DNA of 64,000 nt from Nocardioides sp. BGMRC 2183. Its GTDB lineage: Bacteria > Actinomycetota > Actinomycetes > Propionibacteriales > Nocardioidaceae. Position numbers and translations under genes: made by a program. The stretch is from the NCBI GenBank assembly GCA_008123405.1, contig VSSA01000008.1:124001-188000 (forward strand), given 5' to 3'. A model generated the notes under the pieces. It had not been told where the DNA came from. It saw only the letters and a program-made list of their open reading frames with translations, and did not search any database. Shown piece after piece: positions 16,678 through 27,231 of the stretch (its first letter is position 1; every line of letters starts with the position of its first letter).

Positions 16678-18168
16678 TCAACGCTGGAGGAAGCCTTCGG
16701 CGACGAGGTCGGCGATCTCAGGGAGGTAGACCTCGCGCAGCGTGGCCGCGTCCCGCTCCAGCAACTCCCCGACCGCGTCCAGGATCTGGCCGACGCTGAG
16801 ATCCCCGTCGCAGGCGCCGACGACCGCCGCGGTAACGGTGTCGGCCTGGCGGGCCCGGCGCAGCCCGGCCTGCTGTCGCACCACGATGGTGGCCGGATCC
16901 TCGGCCCCGACCGGTCCTTGGGTCTCCTGGACCACGTCGGCCCGCACCCGCAGCCGGTCCGCCTCGGTGACCTCCGCGGCTGCCGCACGCTGTCCTGCCC
17001 AGGCTCCGATCGCCGGCGCGATCGGCTGCTCCACGTCGTAGGGCCACTCCAGGAGCTCGGTGCGCGGCGCGCCGGCGCGTCCCGAGCGGTGCAGGTTGAT
17101 CCAGCCGAAGCCGATCCCGGCGACGCGCTGCTCGGTCAGCCAGGAGAGCCAGGTGTCGTAACGGCGCAGGTAGTCGGCGGCGCTGCCGGCACCCGTGGAG
17201 GGGTGGTGGCCCGAGTCCTTGAGCCACAGCTCGACGTACGACGCGGGGTCGAGGATCTCGCGCTGCACGACGAACGCGTCGCACTCCTCGGGCAGCCAGG
17301 CGGCGAGCCGCTCGTCCCAGCCGCGGCCCTCCTCGATCACCCAGTTCGCCAGGATCTGGCACCAGCCACCGTCGTTGAGGTGCTCGGGGGCTGTGCGGAC
17401 GATGTGCTCGACCACCCGGTCGCCGGGCAGCCCGGAGTCGCGATAGACCAGCCGTTCCCCGGTGGCCGGGGAGATCACGAACGGCGGGTTGGTGGCGATC
17501 AGGTCGAACCGCTGGCGTGCGACCGGCTCGAAGAACGAGCCGTCCCGGATCTCGATCTTGTCGTCGAGCTCGTTGAGGGCGGCGTTGAACCGGGCGATCG
17601 CCAAGGCGCGGGCGTTCACGTCGGTGCCGACCACCCGATCGCTGTGCGCGGCGAGGTGCAGCGCTTGCACGCCGCAGCCGGTGCCAAGGTCGAGCGCGGT
17701 AGCGACGTCGTCACGCAGGGTGAGCTGGGCCAGGGAGGACGAGGCCTGGCTGATCCCGAGCACGTAATCGCTGCTGACGCTGGTGGGCGCGCCGTCGAGA
17801 CCCGGGGTCAGGTCGCTGACCACCCACAGGTCGTCGCCTTCGGCGGTGGCGTAGGGGCGGCAGTCGAGCCGCGCCGCGACCTCGCCGACGCCGGTGAGCA
17901 GGACCCCGGCGGCGCCCAGGCGGTCCACCAACCCGGGCAGCGCTGCCTCGACCGCCTCGCGTTCCACCGCGTCCTGCAGCAGGAACAGGCGGATCAGGGT
18001 GGCCAGTGCCGACCCGTCCCCGCCGGTACGACGCCGCGCCGGTGCCGTCTCGTTGCGCGAGAGCGCCCGATGGGCATCGTCGCCGAGCAGGGCTGCCACG
18101 GCGTCGTAGGTGAAGTCGGCGGCGTCGAGGGCGTCGCGGAGCGGGGCAGCGAGGTCGGTGGACGTCAC
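16678..18168 (-). CDS. Class I SAM-dependent methyltransferase (HemK/RsmC-like, NPPF motif)
   Basis: A 496-residue methyltransferase. An N-terminal region of about 130 residues precedes the Rossmann core, with DLGTGCGVQAL (160-170) for SAM binding, VVGTDVNARALA, and catalytic NPPF at 227-230, as in N6-adenine or glutamine N5 methyltransferases. A C-terminal region of about 180 residues (ending AEGFLQR) resembles small winged-helix extensions. This three-part architecture is recurrent in actinobacteria. It could modify rRNA or a protein; the substrate is not evident. Start ATG 18168. The next gene upstream, hppA, is separated by a long inverted repeat. Confidence 0.82.
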   Translation of the reverse strand: MTSTDLAAPLRDALDAADFTYDAVAALLGDDAHRALSRNETAPARRRTGGDGSALATLIRLFLLQDAVEREAVEAALPGLVDRLGAAGVLLTGVGEVAARLDCRPYATAEGDDLWVVSDLTPGLDGAPTSVSSDYVLGISQASSSLAQLTLRDDVATALDLGTGCGVQALHLAAHSDRVVGTDVNARALAIARFNAALNELDDKIEIRDGSFFEPVARQRFDLIATNPPFVISPATGERLVYRDSGLPGDRVVEHIVRTAPEHLNDGGWCQILANWVIEEGRGWDERLAAWLPEECDAFVVQREILDPASYVELWLKDSGHHPSTGAGSAADYLRRYDTWLSWLTEQRVAGIGFGWINLHRSGRAGAPRTELLEWPYDVEQPIAPAIGAWAGQRAAAAEVTEADRLRVRADVVQETQGPVGAEDPATIVVRQQAGLRRARQADTVTAAVVGACDGDLSVGQILDAVGELLERDAATLREVYLPEIADLVAEGFLQR

Positions 18169-18227
18169 GGGAGCAACGCTACGGGTCGGGGTGGTCGGTC
18201 CGCGCGCCCGCGGGGTCGGGTCATGCG

Positions 18228-18279
18228 GGTTGCGTCATACGTTCCGTGGCCAGGGACCTACGGAACGTATGACGCAACC
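18228..18279. terminator. 20-bp perfect inverted repeat downstream of hppA
   Basis: GGTTGCGTCATACGTTCCGT (18228-18247) is followed by a 12-nt spacer and its exact reverse complement (18260-18279). It lies in the 149-bp gap after the hppA stop (18318) and before the start of the methyltransferase gene (18168), both leftward. No U tract follows on either strand. It may be a terminator or mRNA-protecting stem for hppA, but the long perfect arms and non-GC-rich sequence are unusual for that and could also mark a repeated palindromic element. Confidence 0.55.
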
Positions 18280-18317
18280 ACGACGTCGACCCCCGGAGGG
18301 CCGACCGGCGGACCGGA

Positions 18318-20648
<2,331 letters not shown>

Positions 20649-20681
20649 TCTTCTGCCTCCTCAGAGGGGTGCAGGAAAGTG

Positions 20682-20699
20682 TTGTGACCCAGGTCACAA
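20682..20699. promoter_or_regulatory. CRP/GlxR-type operator upstream of hppA
   Basis: TTGTGACC-ca-GGTCACAA is an 18-bp perfect palindrome containing TGTGA-N6-TCACA, the CRP-family consensus. It is centred about 42 bp upstream of the hppA ATG. Being so close to the start, it could repress, or activate a promoter placed just downstream. Confidence 0.65.
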
Positions 20700-20749
20700 G
20701 GACGTTGCGGGCGATCTTAGCCACGGATGCGGGGCTACGTGCGAGGCGA

Positions 20750-20765
20750 CGTGACACACTTCACA
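20750..20765. promoter_or_regulatory. Second CRP/GlxR-type site upstream of hppA
   Basis: CGTGA-cacact-TCACA matches TGTGA-N6-TCACA at nine of ten fixed positions. It is 67 bp further from hppA than the perfect palindrome, so the two centres lie about six to seven helical turns apart. Confidence 0.45.
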
Positions 20766-20918
20766 CCACGAGTTCGGATCGGCGCACACCAGCGAAGCCG
20801 GACGGCGCAGTCCGGCCCGTCCGGCGGGGGTTCCCGGCGTTGCCGGGGTACGACGCGATGGCGCTCGAAACGTCACGACGAACCGGCGTGTCGGGCGCTC
20901 ACAGCCTCGGGTCGGCGG

Positions 20919-21251
20919 TCAGGCGAGTGCGGCGTCCACCGACGAGTGGATCGTGAAGACCTTCGCCAGACCGGTGATCTTGAAGATCTTGAGCAGCCGA
21001 TCCTGGCTGCAGATGAGCTCGAGCCCGCCGTCGTGGGCGCGGACCTTCTTCAGGCCGCCGACGAGGACGCCGAGACCGGTCGAGTCGAGGAACGAGACGC
21101 TCTCCATGTCGACCACGAGACGATAGTTGCCAGCCGCGACCAGCTCGGTGATGGTGTCGCGCAGCTTCGGTGCGGTGTAGACGTCGATCTCTCCGCCCAC
21201 CGCGATCACAGTGCGCCCGGCGGCCTCGCGCGTCGACAGCGTCAGGTCCAC
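20919..21251 (-). CDS. STAS-domain anti-sigma factor antagonist (BldG/RsbV type)
   Basis: A 110-residue single STAS domain. The fold is clear: an N-terminal beta pair [21 protein letters not shown], helix [15 protein letters not shown], strand [10 protein letters not shown], and the loop [16 protein letters not shown]57 in DSTGLG is the serine that a partner anti-sigma kinase would phosphorylate. Such proteins bind and neutralise anti-sigma factors when unphosphorylated. No anti-sigma kinase or sigma gene is adjacent, so its partner is elsewhere. It is divergent from the helicase gene, with about 139 bp between the starts. Confidence 0.9.
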   Translation of the reverse strand: MDLTLSTREAAGRTVIAVGGEIDVYTAPKLRDTITELVAAGNYRLVVDMESVSFLDSTGLGVLVGGLKKVRAHDGGLELICSQDRLLKIFKITGLAKVFTIHSSVDAALA

Positions 21252-21390
21252 GTCTCCACCCTTGTTCCCAGAGATAGCTTTCGTCAGGCGATCTCATCAA
21301 ACCATGCCGTACGCCGACGCGCACACGGCAGGTGCCGCTCGCGGGGTGAGCGCGTAGGTCGTCTCCCACCCTCGTGTGAGGATCGTGGTG

Positions 21391-23736
21391 ATGAACGACC
21401 CCGTCGACACGCTGCCGTCGCCGTCGCCGCGCACGGTGACGGATCGGCTGTTGGCCGCACCCGGGCGGTCCGAGCGGGTTCGGCACCACCACCGCGTCCC
21501 GGCACGGCCCGCGCAGCGCGCCGACTGGCCGAGCTGGGCGGACCCGACCGTGGTCGCGGCCTACCGTGCCCGCGGGGTGGATGACCTCTGGTCCCACCAA
21601 CGTCGGGCCGCCGAGGCGGCGTACCAGGGTCGACACGCGGTGCTCGCCACCGGCACCGCCTCGGGCAAGTCGCTGGCCTACCTGCTGCCCGCTCTCACCG
21701 CAATCCGGGCCGGACGCCGTCCCCGGGGTCGCCGCGGCGCCGGGGTGCTCTACCTGGCTCCGACCAAGGCGCTGGCCCAGGACCAGTGGGCGTCGATCGA
21801 CGGTCTCGCGCTCGATGTCCGCGTGGCCACCCACGACGGGGACTCCTCGCCGGAGCAGCGGGAGTGGACCCGCGACCATGCCGAGTACGTGCTCTCCAAC
21901 CCCGACATGCTGCACCGGTCGCTGCTCCCCGGGCACGCCCGCTGGTCGCGGTTCTTCGGGTCGCTGCGCTACGTGGTGGTCGATGAGTGCCACCACTACC
22001 GCGGTGTCTTCGGCGCCCACGTGGCGCAAGTGCTGCGTCGACTCCGTCGGGTCTGCGCCCTCTACGGCGCCGAGCCGACCTTCGTCCTGGCCTCGGCCAC
22101 CGTGGCCGATCCCGAGGTCGCCGCAGCCCGTCTCACCGGTTTGGACGTCACCGCGGTCACCGAGGACGGCTCGCCCCGCGGAGGCCTGGAGCTGCTGCTG
22201 TGGGAGCCGCCGTTGATCGACGGGATCGGCGAGAACGGTGCTCCGGTACGACGCGCCGCCACCGCGGAGACCGCGGATCTGATGACCGACCTGGTGGTCG
22301 AGGGCGTGCGCACCCTGGCGTTCGTCCGGTCCCGCCGCGGCGTGGAGACGGTGGCCCGTCGCGCCGGTGAGTTGCTCGGCGAGGTCGACCCGACGTTGGC
22401 CGGCCGGGTCGACTCCTACCGCGGCGGCTACCTGCCGGAGGAGCGCCGCGCACTGGAGGCAGACCTGCGTGCCGGCCGCCTGCTGGGGATGGCGGCGACG
22501 AACGCGTTGGAGCTCGGCATCGACATCGCCGGCCTGGACGCCGTCGTGATCAGCGGCTATCCGGGCACCCGCGCCGCCTTCTGGCAGCAGATCGGCCGGG
22601 CCGGGCGGGACGGCGGATCGGCGATCGGCGTCCTGGTGGCCCGTGACGACCCGCTGGACACCTACCTCGTGCACCACCCCGACGCGCTGCTCGGGCAGCC
22701 CGTCGAGGGCACCGTCTTCGACCCCGACAACCCCTACGTGCTCGGCCCGCACCTCTGTGCGGCGGCGCAGGAGAAGCCGCTGCATCCCGACGAGCTGGCA
22801 CTCTTCGGCCCGCAGGCCCGCGAGGTGCTGCGTGGCCTGGTCGACGCCGGACTCCTGCGACGGCGGGCCGCCGCCTGGTACTGGACTGACCGCCGCCGCG
22901 CGGCAGACCTCGCCGACATCAGGTCCGCCGGTGGCCGTCCGGTCCAGCTCATCGAGGGGAGCACGGGTCGCGTGGTCGGCACGGTCGACGCAGCCCGCGC
23001 CCACTCCACCGCCCATGCCGGCGCCGTCTACCTGCACCGAGGCGAGACCTGGCTGGTCGACAGCCTGGACCTCGATGAACACGTGGCGGTGATGGATCCG
23101 AGCGAGGCCACGTTCACCACCAGCGCCCGCGAGCTGACCGACATCCGGATCGTCGAGGAGACGGAGGCGGTCGCGTGGGGTGCCTGTCGCCTCTCGTTCG
23201 GGACCACCGAGGTCTCCCAGCAGGTGGTCTCCTACCTGCGCCGGAACGCCACCACCGGAGAGGTCATCGACGAGACCCCGCTCGATCTGCCCGAGCGCAC
23301 GTTGCGGACGACCGCGGTGTGGTGGACGGTGCCGGCCGAGGTGCTCGCGACGGCAGGGCTCGCGGACGCCGACCTTCCCGGCGCCGCTCACGCCGCCGAG
23401 CACTGCTCGATCGGGCTGCTGCCGCTCTTCGCGACGTGTGACCGCTGGGACATCGGCGGCGTCTCCACCGCTCTGCACCCCGACACCGGCCACCTGACCG
23501 TCTTCGTCCACGACGGACATCCCGGCGGCGCCGGGTTCGCCGAGCGGGGCTTCCGGACCGCCCCTGCCTGGCTCACCGCCACCCGGGACACCATCGCCGC
23601 CTGCGAATGTGCCGAGGGGTGTCCGTCCTGCATCCAGTCGCCGAAGTGCGGCAACGGGAACGAGCCGCTGGACAAGCTCGGAGCTGTGCGGTTGCTCGAC
23701 GCGTTGCTCGCTGCTCGGCCGACGACGGACGGGTAG
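21391..23736 (+). CDS. DEAD/DEAH-box helicase with C-terminal zinc motif (MrfA/YprA-like, DUF1998)
   Basis: A 781-residue superfamily 2 helicase. Motif I is GTASGKS (K93), motif II DECH (198-201), motif III LASATV, and the C-terminal RecA domain ends with IGRAGRDG (motif VI). A long C-terminal DUF1998 region holds a four-cysteine cluster CECAEGCPSCIQSPKCGNG, characteristic of Bacillus MrfA, which helps repair mitomycin-type DNA adducts without nucleotide excision proteins. ATG 21391 with GAGGA upstream is chosen over GTG 21376. It is followed 9 bp later by a small membrane protein gene. Confidence 0.92.
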   Translation: MNDPVDTLPSPSPRTVTDRLLAAPGRSERVRHHHRVPARPAQRADWPSWADPTVVAAYRARGVDDLWSHQRRAAEAAYQGRHAVLATGTASGKSLAYLLPALTAIRAGRRPRGRRGAGVLYLAPTKALAQDQWASIDGLALDVRVATHDGDSSPEQREWTRDHAEYVLSNPDMLHRSLLPGHARWSRFFGSLRYVVVDECHHYRGVFGAHVAQVLRRLRRVCALYGAEPTFVLASATVADPEVAAARLTGLDVTAVTEDGSPRGGLELLLWEPPLIDGIGENGAPVRRAATAETADLMTDLVVEGVRTLAFVRSRRGVETVARRAGELLGEVDPTLAGRVDSYRGGYLPEERRALEADLRAGRLLGMAATNALELGIDIAGLDAVVISGYPGTRAAFWQQIGRAGRDGGSAIGVLVARDDPLDTYLVHHPDALLGQPVEGTVFDPDNPYVLGPHLCAAAQEKPLHPDELALFGPQAREVLRGLVDAGLLRRRAAAWYWTDRRRAADLADIRSAGGRPVQLIEGSTGRVVGTVDAARAHSTAHAGAVYLHRGETWLVDSLDLDEHVAVMDPSEATFTTSARELTDIRIVEETEAVAWGACRLSFGTTEVSQQVVSYLRRNATTGEVIDETPLDLPERTLRTTAVWWTVPAEVLATAGLADADLPGAAHAAEHCSIGLLPLFATCDRWDIGGVSTALHPDTGHLTVFVHDGHPGGAGFAERGFRTAPAWLTATRDTIAACECAEGCPSCIQSPKCGNGNEPLDKLGAVRLLDALLAARPTTDG

Positions 23737-23745
23737 CCTTCGGCC

Positions 23746-24072
23746 ATGGTGGTCCTCGGCCTCGTCCTCCTCGTCCTCGGCGCCCTCCTCGTGCTCGGCG
23801 GCATCCTGGGCACCGGCACCGAGTCACGCACCAGCGAAGACAACACGGAGGTCTACACCACCTTCGTCGGCATCGAGATGACGGCGACCACCCTGTTCAT
23901 CGTCGGACTGGTCGCCGCGGTGCTGGTCGTGGCCGGGCTGTGGACCACCAAGGTCGGCGCCCGACAGGGCTGGAAGCGGCGGCGGGAGCAGAAGCGGCTC
24001 AATGAGCTCTCGGAGAAGTTGGACCGTGCCGAGGCCGAGCGGCTCGCCGATCAGGACCCCGGCGAGCGCTGA
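23746..24072 (+). CDS. Small two-helix membrane protein, function unknown
   Basis: A 108-residue protein with two transmembrane helices (residues about 2-22 and 47-68), a short polar loop TESRTSEDNTEVYTT between them, and a charged coiled tail (RREQKRLNELSEKLDRAEAE). I do not recognise the family. It starts 9 bp after the helicase gene and may be co-transcribed. It ends 69 bp from the convergent gene at 24141; no strong terminator is visible in that gap. Confidence 0.65.
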   Translation: MVVLGLVLLVLGALLVLGGILGTGTESRTSEDNTEVYTTFVGIEMTATTLFIVGLVAAVLVVAGLWTTKVGARQGWKRRREQKRLNELSEKLDRAEAERLADQDPGER

Positions 24073-24140
24073 GCTCGAACTGAGCCCCTCGTTAGGCGGC
24101 GGCTCTAGTGAACCGGGCGCGGCCCAAGCCGAGGACCGCC

Positions 24141-24557
24141 TCACCGCGTCGGCTCGTATTGATCGGCCGTGTAGGTGATGGACGATCCGGTCGACGGGTC
24201 GGTGACCACGATCTGCTCCTCGGACTCGGAGAGGTCGATCTCCAGCGGGTCGCCGGGTCGAGAACGGTCGAACGGGTAGGCGAGGACGAGGCGGTGGCTC
24301 GACGCAGCTCCGTCGTGGACGGCCGCGATCTCGAGGTTGACCCGCTCGGAGTCGACCGGTGTCGACGGGTAGCGCACGACCGTCACGCAGTAGCCCTGCA
24401 TCCCGGAGAGCGTTGGATCGACGTCGCACTCCTCCAGCAGCTGGTGACGCCCCGCGCCGTGGATCAGCTTCATCGCTGCCCAGGACACCGCGACCAGGAG
24501 CAGCGTGACGACGATGGTGACGCCCACACTCAGCAATGCGACCCGACTCCGACTCAC
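24141..24557 (-). CDS. Membrane-anchored hypothetical protein downstream of the Tad genes
   Basis: A 138-residue protein with one N-terminal transmembrane helix (about 7-29) and an outer domain of about 105 residues containing two cysteines (in EECDV and GYCVTV) that could form a disulphide. No family is recognised. It follows the TadE-like gene by 18 bp in the same direction and could be the last gene of the Tad operon, though this is only positional. Confidence 0.6.
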   Translation of the reverse strand: MSRSRVALLSVGVTIVVTLLLVAVSWAAMKLIHGAGRHQLLEECDVDPTLSGMQGYCVTVVRYPSTPVDSERVNLEIAAVHDGAASSHRLVLAYPFDRSRPGDPLEIDLSESEEQIVVTDPSTGSSITYTADQYEPTR

Positions 24558-24575
24558 CCTGCCGAACCTTCCCCG

Positions 24576-24947
24576 TCACGGCCGAGCCATGCCCGGCGAG
24601 GCCGGCCCGGCCCGTGCTCGGGCCACCAGGTCACCGGTCTGACCGAGCCACCGCGGGCCGCTGACGATCACGTCCACCACCACGTCCTGTCCCTCGACGG
24701 CGCACGCGGTGAGCGCTGCGCCATTGAGCTCGGCCACCGCCGCAGCACTCGAGCATGCCTCGCCGCCATCGCCGATCGCGGTGGCCCCTGCCAATGCCGC
24801 GAGGTCGGCGGCGGACTGAGCACGACGGTGGTCGACGAGGATCGCGGCCACCACCCCCATTCCGGCGCCCAGGAGGAGCAGGACGCCGCACAGGCTGACC
24901 ACCAGCACGCTCGCGGCGCCCCGCTCGCCCTTCGGGAACCGCTTCAC
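24576..24947 (-). CDS. TadE-like/Rv3654c-family secretion-neighbourhood protein
   Basis: A 123-residue protein with the pattern of actinobacterial Rv3654c relatives: an N-terminal GERGAASVL, one transmembrane helix (about 13-37), then HRRAQSAADLAALAGATAI, which strongly resembles the TadG/TadE minor-pilin segment. It overlaps the upstream TadE gene in an ATGA. It is probably a pseudopilin-like part of the Tad assembly. The exact role is not established for the family. Confidence 0.82.
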   Translation of the reverse strand: MKRFPKGERGAASVLVVSLCGVLLLLGAGMGVVAAILVDHRRAQSAADLAALAGATAIGDGGEACSSAAAVAELNGAALTACAVEGQDVVVDVIVSGPRWLGQTGDLVARARAGPASPGMARP

Positions 24948-25336
24948 GGCGTCCCTCCGTCGCCGCTCTCCTCGACAAGGGCGATCGCCTCCGCCTCGAG
25001 TCGAACGCCCGAGAGGAATCCGAAGAGACCACCGGGCCCCTCCATCCGTCCCGACGCCCGCGCCACCACGTGGGTGCCGTCGCGGCCGACGCTGACCGAC
25101 ACCCCGTCCGGCGCGACCCGATCACCCACCGCTGTCGCAGCACCGGGATCATCGCCGCGGGCCACCGCCCGTGCTGCCTCCCTCGCCGCGTCGACCGTCC
25201 GGATCTGGGCGGCGCCGACCGCGAGCAGCCACACCAGGCCGACGGTCACGACCAGCAGGACAGGCAGGCCGACCACCAGCTCGGCAGTCACCGCGCCACG
25301 TTGCCGGCCGCGGCGCCGGCGCCACCCCGTGCTCAT
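24944..25336 (-). CDS. TadE family minor pilin-like protein
   Basis: A 130-residue protein with RQRGAVTAELVVGLPVLL at residues 11-28, the hallmark of TadE: a basic lead, Gly-Ala cut site, a Glu five residues into the hydrophobic stretch, and a transmembrane helix. AREAARAVARGD and an outer beta-rich domain follow. TadE-type pseudopilins act with the Tad motor to build Flp pili. It overlaps both the Flp-like gene before it and the Rv3654c-like gene after it. Confidence 0.87.
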   Translation of the reverse strand: MSTGWRRRRGRQRGAVTAELVVGLPVLLVVTVGLVWLLAVGAAQIRTVDAAREAARAVARGDDPGAATAVGDRVAPDGVSVSVGRDGTHVVARASGRMEGPGGLFGFLSGVRLEAEAIALVEESGDGGTP

Positions 25337-25563
25337 CCGATGCCCAGCAGCCCGAGGACGTGGTCGAACAGCGTGGTCAGCATCTGGTGCCCGAAGCCGC
25401 CGGTCAGCAGCTTGTAGAGCAAGCCGGCCAGGCCGGCGCCGGCAGCAGTGCCGACGGCGTACTCGGCGGTGGTGATGCCGCGCTGGCTGCGGCGGCGGAG
25501 CCCTGCGCCAGCGGACGGCGCTGCGGGCGGCGGGGGCGTGGTGCGGGAGACGGGAGTGGTCAT
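25333..25563 (-). CDS. Flp-like DUF4244 protein (pilin candidate)
   Basis: A 76-residue protein with a basic RRRSQRGITTAEYAVG at residues 24-39 followed by a transmembrane helix, matching the Flp/DUF4244 pattern: Gly before the cleavage point, Thr-Ala-Glu-Tyr directly after it. It is the likely structural pilin of the cluster. The N-terminal 20 residues are Pro/Ala-rich. It starts at ATG 25563; 163 bp separate it from tadC upstream, so it may have its own promoter and be expressed more strongly than the motor genes. Confidence 0.85.
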   Translation of the reverse strand: MTTPVSRTTPPPPAAPSAGAGLRRRSQRGITTAEYAVGTAAGAGLAGLLYKLLTGGFGHQMLTTLFDHVLGLLGIG

Positions 25564-25726
25564 GGTTTCTCCTGGTTCGGCGACCGCCGGATGCGGTCGT
25601 GCTGGATCAGCGTGCGTCGCCGATGCGGCACCGCGGGGCGGTCGCAGGCGACCGTGTGGAGACGACTGGCCGTGCACAGCTCCGGGCCCGCCCAACGGCC
25701 CGTCCAGTGGGAGCCACGCCCTAACG

Positions 25727-26455
25727 TCACCAGGTGATCCGGGTTGCCAGTGCCGCCACCAGCGGCACGATGCCCAGCAACAGGAAGGCGGGCAGGAGGC
25801 AGACCCCGAGTGGCACTGCCGCCCGGACGCCGACGGTCCGGGCCCGGTCCTCGATCTCGCCACGAGCCCGCTCAGCCAACTCCTCGCCGAGGCGTTCGAC
25901 CGCCTCGACGACCGGAGCACCGGCGCGATGAGCGCGGGCCATCGTGTGCCCGAGGCTGCCGAGCACCGGGTCGGCACCGAGCTCGGACCACAGCTCGACC
26001 GGATCGGCCCCGAGCTCGAGCCGAGCTGCCAGCGCCCCCAGACGATCAGCGGCGGCACCCGGCAGGGCCCGGCAGACCACCCCGATCGCCGACGCTGGAG
26101 CGGCACCCGCGCGCAGGGCCGCTGCCAAGAGCGCGACGATGTGCGGGAGATCGCGACGCAACTCCTCGCGACGTCGGCGCACCGCGACCGGCTCGATCCG
26201 GGTGGCCGCCCACCAGGTCCCGACACCGACCGCCACGCCGATGGGCAGCGCCAGCGGCCCCCCGACCACCACGCAGGCCCCGCCGCCGGCGCAGGTCGCC
26301 CACAGCCACCGAGCGCGACGCAGCACACCATCGTCGGCGGCGCGGCGACCGAGCTGCGCCTGCGCCGTCGATCGGTCGCCCCACGGCCTGCTGCGGCCTG
26401 CGCCCATCAGGAGCACCGCCACCGCCGCGGCCGTTGCCGCCACCGCGGAGCTCAC
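25727..26455 (-). CDS. Type II secretion F-domain inner-membrane platform protein (TadC-like)
   Basis: A 242-residue protein with an N-terminal transmembrane helix, a cytoplasmic helical T2SSF domain (RRREELRRDLPHIVALLAAAL, HTMARAHRAGAPVVEAVERLGEEL) and two C-terminal helices. It is one half of the two-gene platform TadB/TadC that couples the motor ATPase to pilus growth. GTG 26455 overlaps the tadB stop. It is shorter than proteobacterial TadC, as is usual in actinobacteria. Confidence 0.85.
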   Translation of the reverse strand: MSSAVAATAAAVAVLLMGAGRSRPWGDRSTAQAQLGRRAADDGVLRRARWLWATCAGGGACVVVGGPLALPIGVAVGVGTWWAATRIEPVAVRRRREELRRDLPHIVALLAAALRAGAAPASAIGVVCRALPGAAADRLGALAARLELGADPVELWSELGADPVLGSLGHTMARAHRAGAPVVEAVERLGEELAERARGEIEDRARTVGVRAAVPLGVCLLPAFLLLGIVPLVAALATRITW

Positions 26456-27231
26456 CGGCCGCGCTCCACACCGGCTGCGATCTGCTCGATCCAGGCCAGG
26501 CCCAGCAATCCGGCGGCGAGCCCGCCCGCGAGACAGCCGAGGCCCAGCGGAGTGCCGAGGAGGAACGACCAGGGGTCGGCCCCGGCGCCGCTGCCCATCA
26601 GTAGCGCGGCGATCGGCAGTCCGGCGACCAGGCGCGCCGTCGCCCGTGCGGAGGCCAGCTCACCGGTGACCACCCGTCGTGTCCGCTCGGCGGCCCGCAG
26701 CTCGACACCGACCCGGTCGAGGGTGTCGGCGAGTCCCTGTCCGGTGCGGTGGGAGACCTGCCAGGCGGCGGCGACCACACGGAGGTCTCCGGCGCCCGGA
26801 CGTCCGGCCAGTCCCCGCATCGCCTCCGGTACGCCGCCCCCGACGACCGCCGCCCGCGCCACCGGGCCGAGCAGCGGCCACTGCTCGGCGGCGTGCCGCA
26901 ACGCCTCGGGCGGCGACAACCCCGCCGCCAGCTCGGCACGGATGGCGTCACAGAAGGCGACCACCTGGGCTCGCGTGCGCTGCACCTCCCGGGCGCGGGC
27001 CTGCCGGCGCCACAGCATCACCGCCGACGCCGTCGCGCCCGCGAGGATCAACGCGAGCACCACCCACCCGGGCCGCAGCCACAACACCAGCGCAGGCGCC
27101 CCGACTGCGAACCCGGCCAGCGGCCCCCGGCCGGGAGGCCGCATGCCCGTCGCCGGCGCGCGCGGGTGGAGAGGCAGCAGGAGCAGCACGGCGGTCGCCG
27201 TGGCGAGGCCCGCCCACCCGAGGGACGTCAC
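26452..27231 (-). CDS. Type II secretion F-domain inner-membrane platform protein (TadB-like)
   Basis: A 259-residue protein with two or three N-terminal transmembrane helices, a cytoplasmic T2SSF domain (about 85-200: CDAIRAELAAGLSPPEALRH, VAAAWQVSHRTGQGLADTLDRV), and C-terminal membrane helices. GTG 27231 overlaps the tadA stop and its own stop overlaps tadC, so the three genes are translationally coupled. It forms the platform with TadC. Confidence 0.86.
   Translation of the reverse strand: MTSLGWAGLATATAVLLLLPLHPRAPATGMRPPGRGPLAGFAVGAPALVLWLRPGWVVLALILAGATASAVMLWRRQARAREVQRTRAQVVAFCDAIRAELAAGLSPPEALRHAAEQWPLLGPVARAAVVGGGVPEAMRGLAGRPGAGDLRVVAAAWQVSHRTGQGLADTLDRVGVELRAAERTRRVVTGELASARATARLVAGLPIAALLMGSGAGADPWSFLLGTPLGLGCLAGGLAAGLLGLAWIEQIAAGVERGR

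Noticed and set aside
20899-23520. A long - strand open frame opposite the helicase gene
   Set aside because: The + strand has all helicase motifs in order; the minus frame is compositional shadow and shows no recognisable domain.
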